In this document: in pieces, positions 60,781 through 64,000 of the stretch
Numbering within the stretch: the first letter of the stretch is position 1
Layout of the letters: each line of letters starts with the position of its first letter
NCBI RefSeq assembly: GCF_020921035.1
Contig: NC_063150.1
Span: forward strand, 2,170,001-2,234,000
Length of the DNA stretch: 64,000 nt
Source of the DNA: Rhodamnia argentea
Lineage: Eukaryota > Streptophyta > Magnoliopsida > Myrtales > Myrtaceae
Direction of reading: 5' to 3'
Translations under genes and position numbers: made by a program
Notes under the pieces: generated by a model
Databases searched by the model: none
Told to the model about the DNA's origin: nothing
What the model saw: only the letters and a program-made list of their open reading frames with translations

Positions 60781-60939
60781 GCAGCGCCCTTTGACAAAAC
60801 CCTTCCTCTGCACTCCTTCACATAACCATCGTGCTTTTCCTTTCTCAATGCACATATTAATTTATGAAAGGAGTCAATCCTCTGTTGGTCTCCTTGCCAA
60901 AGTGGGGTTTACGCGGCCCGATCTTGGTAGGAGATTTAT

Positions 60940-61065
60940 GTTTAAATATTTTCGTAATCATGAAAAATATTTTTCGTTCGTTTATCTTTTTGTAAACTAT
61001 ACAAAAATAATATTTTTCATATCGTTCGTTTTTCGCGAAATAAATGAAGCCAAAATTTTTCTAAA
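60940..61065. mobile_element. Fragment of the TTTCGCGAAATAAA MITE family
   Basis: CGTTTTTCGCGAAATAAATGAAGCC at the right is close to the right end of 20245-20475, and GAAAAATATTTTTC lies inverted to the left. Outer termini are incomplete. 61066-61620 shows no gene. Confidence 0.5.
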
Positions 61066-61757
61066 TGGACTTCCTTTAATCATGTTCTTTATTGCTGCTT
61101 TAAAGATGGAAGTCCTTGCACGTTTTGAAATGAAATATCTCTTAAGAAAATTCCAAGCAATTTCCCCAAAGATTAAAGAAATAAAAAAAAATACGATGTG
61201 AAAATCGCTTTAAATCAAGAGATTCCCAACAACAACAAAAATTCGGAGGTCGCATGTTTAATCTCGCTAACTACGTGGAAACTGCTCTATACGAGAGCCG
61301 TTACGTATGGGCCAAAGATCTGAACTCGATCGGTTCACGAGGCTTGCATGACGGTGCTTGTTTTCGTTCTTTGTGATAAGGAGAAATGAGGCTCGCGGAC
61401 CGCCACGAAGTCGAATTTCTACGCTCATGCCCTCGAAGTACCAAAAATCAAATGGCGAATGATGCAAACCTACTCGACATTTTTTTTTTCTGCCTAATAT
61501 GACAATCAATTATCTTTGTTTCTTGAAAATGAATGATTTGATAAATACCGTCCGAAAATTGATCGGATTATTTAGTCAAAGGTTTGAAAAAATTGAAGAG
61601 GACCGCGTGAGCCTCACCTCATGGATGCTTCCTCCCCAAAGTGTGATTCCGTCCCCTCATTTTTCAATTCAAACCGACTAATTTTCAAACAAAAAATCAA
61701 TAAAATAAAAGGATTCAAAGCCGAAAGTTTTTCCCTCTTCCCATTTTGCCCTCCAAC

Positions 61758-61823
61758 TATAAATATCATGAATACCAGCCCCACCGTCCGCGTCGGTCTC
61801 TTTCTCTCTCTCTCTCTCTCTCC
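61758..61823 (+). promoter_or_regulatory. VAMP gene core promoter: TATA box and CT-rich leader
   Basis: TATAAATA at 61758-61765 is followed by a (TC)n run at 61803-61822 that would lie at the start of the leader. The start codon at 62049 is about 260 bp downstream of the inferred transcription start (about 61790). No in-frame upstream ATG continuous with the coding frame is obvious. Confidence 0.55.
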
Positions 61824-62048
61824 ATTTCCGAGAGAAATCGTTTTCATTCTCGCCTGCCTCTCCCTCTGTTTCTCTCTCAGATCGAACCAAAATCTCTGCT
61901 CAATTCGTCTCCGATCCAATCGCGCGTTCACCTTCGAAAGGGCTTCCATCTTCTCTTCCGCCGCGGGACTACCGGCGATCGGCTTTGGGGCGCGCATTTG
62001 GCTAGGGTTCTTGCTGAGGCGATCTGTGGGATTGGATTCGCGAGGATC

Positions 62049-63983
62049 ATGGGTCAACAGTCGCTGATCTACAGCTTCGTGGCTCGAGGGACGGTGATCC
62101 TCGCCGAGTACACGGAGTTCACCGGGAATTTCACCTCCATCGCCTCCCAGTGCCTCCAGAAGCTCCCCGCCACCAACAACAAGTTCACCTACAACTGCGA
62201 TGGCCACACCTTCAACTACCTCGTCGAGAACGGTTTCAGTACGTCTCCCCCTTTTACCTGTTGCGTCTCGTGGCGTCGCGTGTTTGGATCGTCCCTCCCG
62301 TGTCTAGTTACGGCGGATTGGTGATGCTGTCGGTTTTGGTTGGTTAGATTGAGGCTTTGACAGGGGGATCTGTGTGTGATCTGACGGTTTTTTAAGGTTT
62401 CCGGTGTCTGGATACGGGTCTCGAGGTTGATCTCGCGGGGTTTTTTGTGATTTGACTCGGATTCGGCAGCTGATTCTCTTTGATCCGTTGTGCGCCGCCG
62501 GATCTTTGGAATTTGGTTGTTTTTTTTTTTTTTTCTGTCTGGAGTTCAAATTTGGATGGAGTGGTCCGAGGTGTGATCTTTTCATTTGTTTTGAGAGAAG
62601 AAGTTGATGCCTACGTTTTGTTGTGTTTTGTGTTTTGGCTGTTTTGAATTCAAAAGATCGAAAAATTGTTCAAATAAGACGATAACCTAGGTTGATTTTT
62701 ATGTTAATACCATATGGCTCGTGCTCCTACTGGCTAAACCTCGAGACAGCTTTAAAGTAATATTGGGAAATGAATCTCGATTTCAATATGGAAGGAAATT
62801 TACTGAAATTAAATTGCATGTAAAATGCCTTTGTTTGAACTGGTATTTCTGCAAGGCATTGATAAAAGTGAAAACGGGGCCGAGGGAGGAAATTTGGAAT
62901 GGAGAGGTTTAGATTCTAGCCAATAAAAATGATCCTGCCATGAGGAAACCAAGATGACATAGAATACTAGTTTAATAATCTCTTAATTTTCCTTTTTTAG
63001 CTGCATACTGTATGTATTACAAATTGACTGCTGGATCAAGACAACATAAATGCAACTTTTGTATTGCCTTAATGACAATACTTGTAGATTAATTATTTTT
63101 CTGTTTGACATTTGAGGATTATAGCCTTTACTCTTTCTGGATTTTTCTTTTGTTTTCCTTCTGGATTGCGCTTTTTGTTCCCTTTTTTTTTTTTTTTTTT
63201 TTTTTGGGGGGGGGGAAGCTGATTTGCAGCCTCTGGGTTGTCAAGTTTTTTTTCCACTTTTTTTCCACAGATATAGCAAAATGATGCTTAATTGTTGGAG
63301 AAGCTGCTTTACCTAGTGTCCGAGGGTGAAAATTTTCAAATTTAAGCTAGTATATTCATGTGTTCTCTCCTATTCTGTGTGAATTATAATGTGATTTTTT
63401 TTTTAATATTCTATTATCTTTGCTTATGAACTTGCTATATTCTGTCAGAATCTGTACTGGTGTTATACTGTTCTGGATCTTATTTTCTGCAAGTCTCGTT
63501 TAACTAAAGTTTGTAGGATTTCTGGACATAGCTTCTTATATTCTCATAGAAGCTGCGACATCTACATAATCCTATATTGTGCTATTAATCTTTGTAAATT
63601 AACTTTTATGTGGGTACTTGCAGCTTATTGTGTAGTTGCTGCTGAATCTGCTGGCAGACAGATTCCCATTGCTTTTTTGGAAAGAGTCAAGGATGACTTC
63701 AACAAAAGATATGGTGGGGGAAAAGCTGCAACAGCTGCTGCCAACAGCCTGAAGAGAGAATTTGGGTATGCACTTCTATCTTGCTTTCTTTAAATTTAGA
63801 AATTTGGTTTTTGACCTTCTTGTGTGATTAGATGTACTTCTTACCCAATGATACCTTCTCAGTCCCAAGTTGAAGGAGCACATGCAATACTGTGTTGATC
63901 ATCCTGAAGAAATCAGCAAGCTTGCGAAAGTGAAAGCTCAAGTTTCTGAAGTTAAAGGTGTTATGATGGAAAATATCGAAAAG
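62049..63983 (+). CDS. VAMP721/722-type vesicle-associated membrane protein (R-SNARE), partial at window end
   Basis: Exons 62049-62238, 63624-63765 and 63863-63983 join in frame (phases 1, 2, 0) to give the first 151 codons. They start [20 protein letters not shown], a longin-domain start nearly invariant in plant VAMP72 proteins, and continue through [21 protein letters not shown] and [15 protein letters not shown] into the beginning of the SNARE motif ([20 protein letters not shown]). The remaining SNARE helix and membrane anchor must lie beyond 64000. VAMP721/722 proteins are R-SNAREs of trans-Golgi-to-plasma-membrane secretion and cell-plate formation. Exon 3 should end after NIEK, at AAG before GCATGG, implying a GC donor. 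The large first intron (1385 bp) contains T-runs and no other gene. Exact paralogue is not resolved. Confidence 0.95.
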
Positions 63984-64000
63984 GCATGGAGCTTCTATTT

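Noticed and set aside
62304-62585. 93-codon minus-strand frame in VAMP intron 1
   Set aside because: Lys/Pro/Ser-rich chance frame complementary to a T-rich intron; no motif.

Overview
The window looks like nuclear DNA of a woody dicot. Genes are intron-rich with GT-AG splice sites, there is an intron-containing plant elongator tRNA-Met, and the spaces between genes are full of terminal-inverted-repeat (TIR) elements, LINE remnants and an endogenous pararetrovirus relic. The repeat vocabulary resembles Myrtales (Eucalyptus-like) genomes, but that placement is an impression and not a demonstrated identity.

Layout. 1-7.7 kb is a three-copy array of a 2.7-3.6 kb non-coding repeat, ending at a truncated Harbinger-type MITE and a tRNA-Met gene (8163-8247). 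Two housekeeping-type genes follow on the minus strand: a BTB/POZ-domain protein (CDS 9505-11262) and a complete 10-exon mitochondrial processing peptidase beta subunit (15282-21456, 530 aa). 22-28 kb holds MITEs and a decayed caulimovirid (pararetrovirus) movement-protein region interrupted by a hAT-type MITE. A complete 6-exon cellulose synthase-like D gene, most like CSLD1 (minus, 28808-32796, 1051 aa), comes next.

33-47 kb is an accessory, decaying block. It holds F-box/PP2-B pseudogenes, a fragment of a BPG2-type circularly permuted GTPase gene, and a chromomethylase (CMT) relic that keeps only its first, an early and its last exon and carries a PIF/Harbinger transposase gene in its first intron. 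It ends with one apparently intact F-box PP2-B gene (45604-47157, minus, 251 aa). A 1.2 kb TIR element sits about 80 bp upstream of that gene's start codon.

48-61 kb contains a 5'-truncated LINE split by a Tourist-like MITE, an unrecognised locus with a good TATA box, several Mutator-like MITEs with 9-11 bp flanking direct repeats, another PP2-B pseudogene and a LINE RNase H relic. The window ends in a VAMP721/722-type R-SNARE gene (plus, from 62049), whose third exon seems to end at a non-canonical GC donor.

The intact genes are functionally unrelated (ubiquitin-ligase adaptors, mitochondrial presequence processing, cell-wall glucan synthesis, secretory fusion), as expected for plant chromosomes. 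I found no operon-like or clearly novel multi-gene system. The most informative signals are the CMT/Harbinger relic, the PP2-B graveyard, the exchangeable GC-rich cores inside AT-rich TIR elements, and the GC-AG intron candidate.
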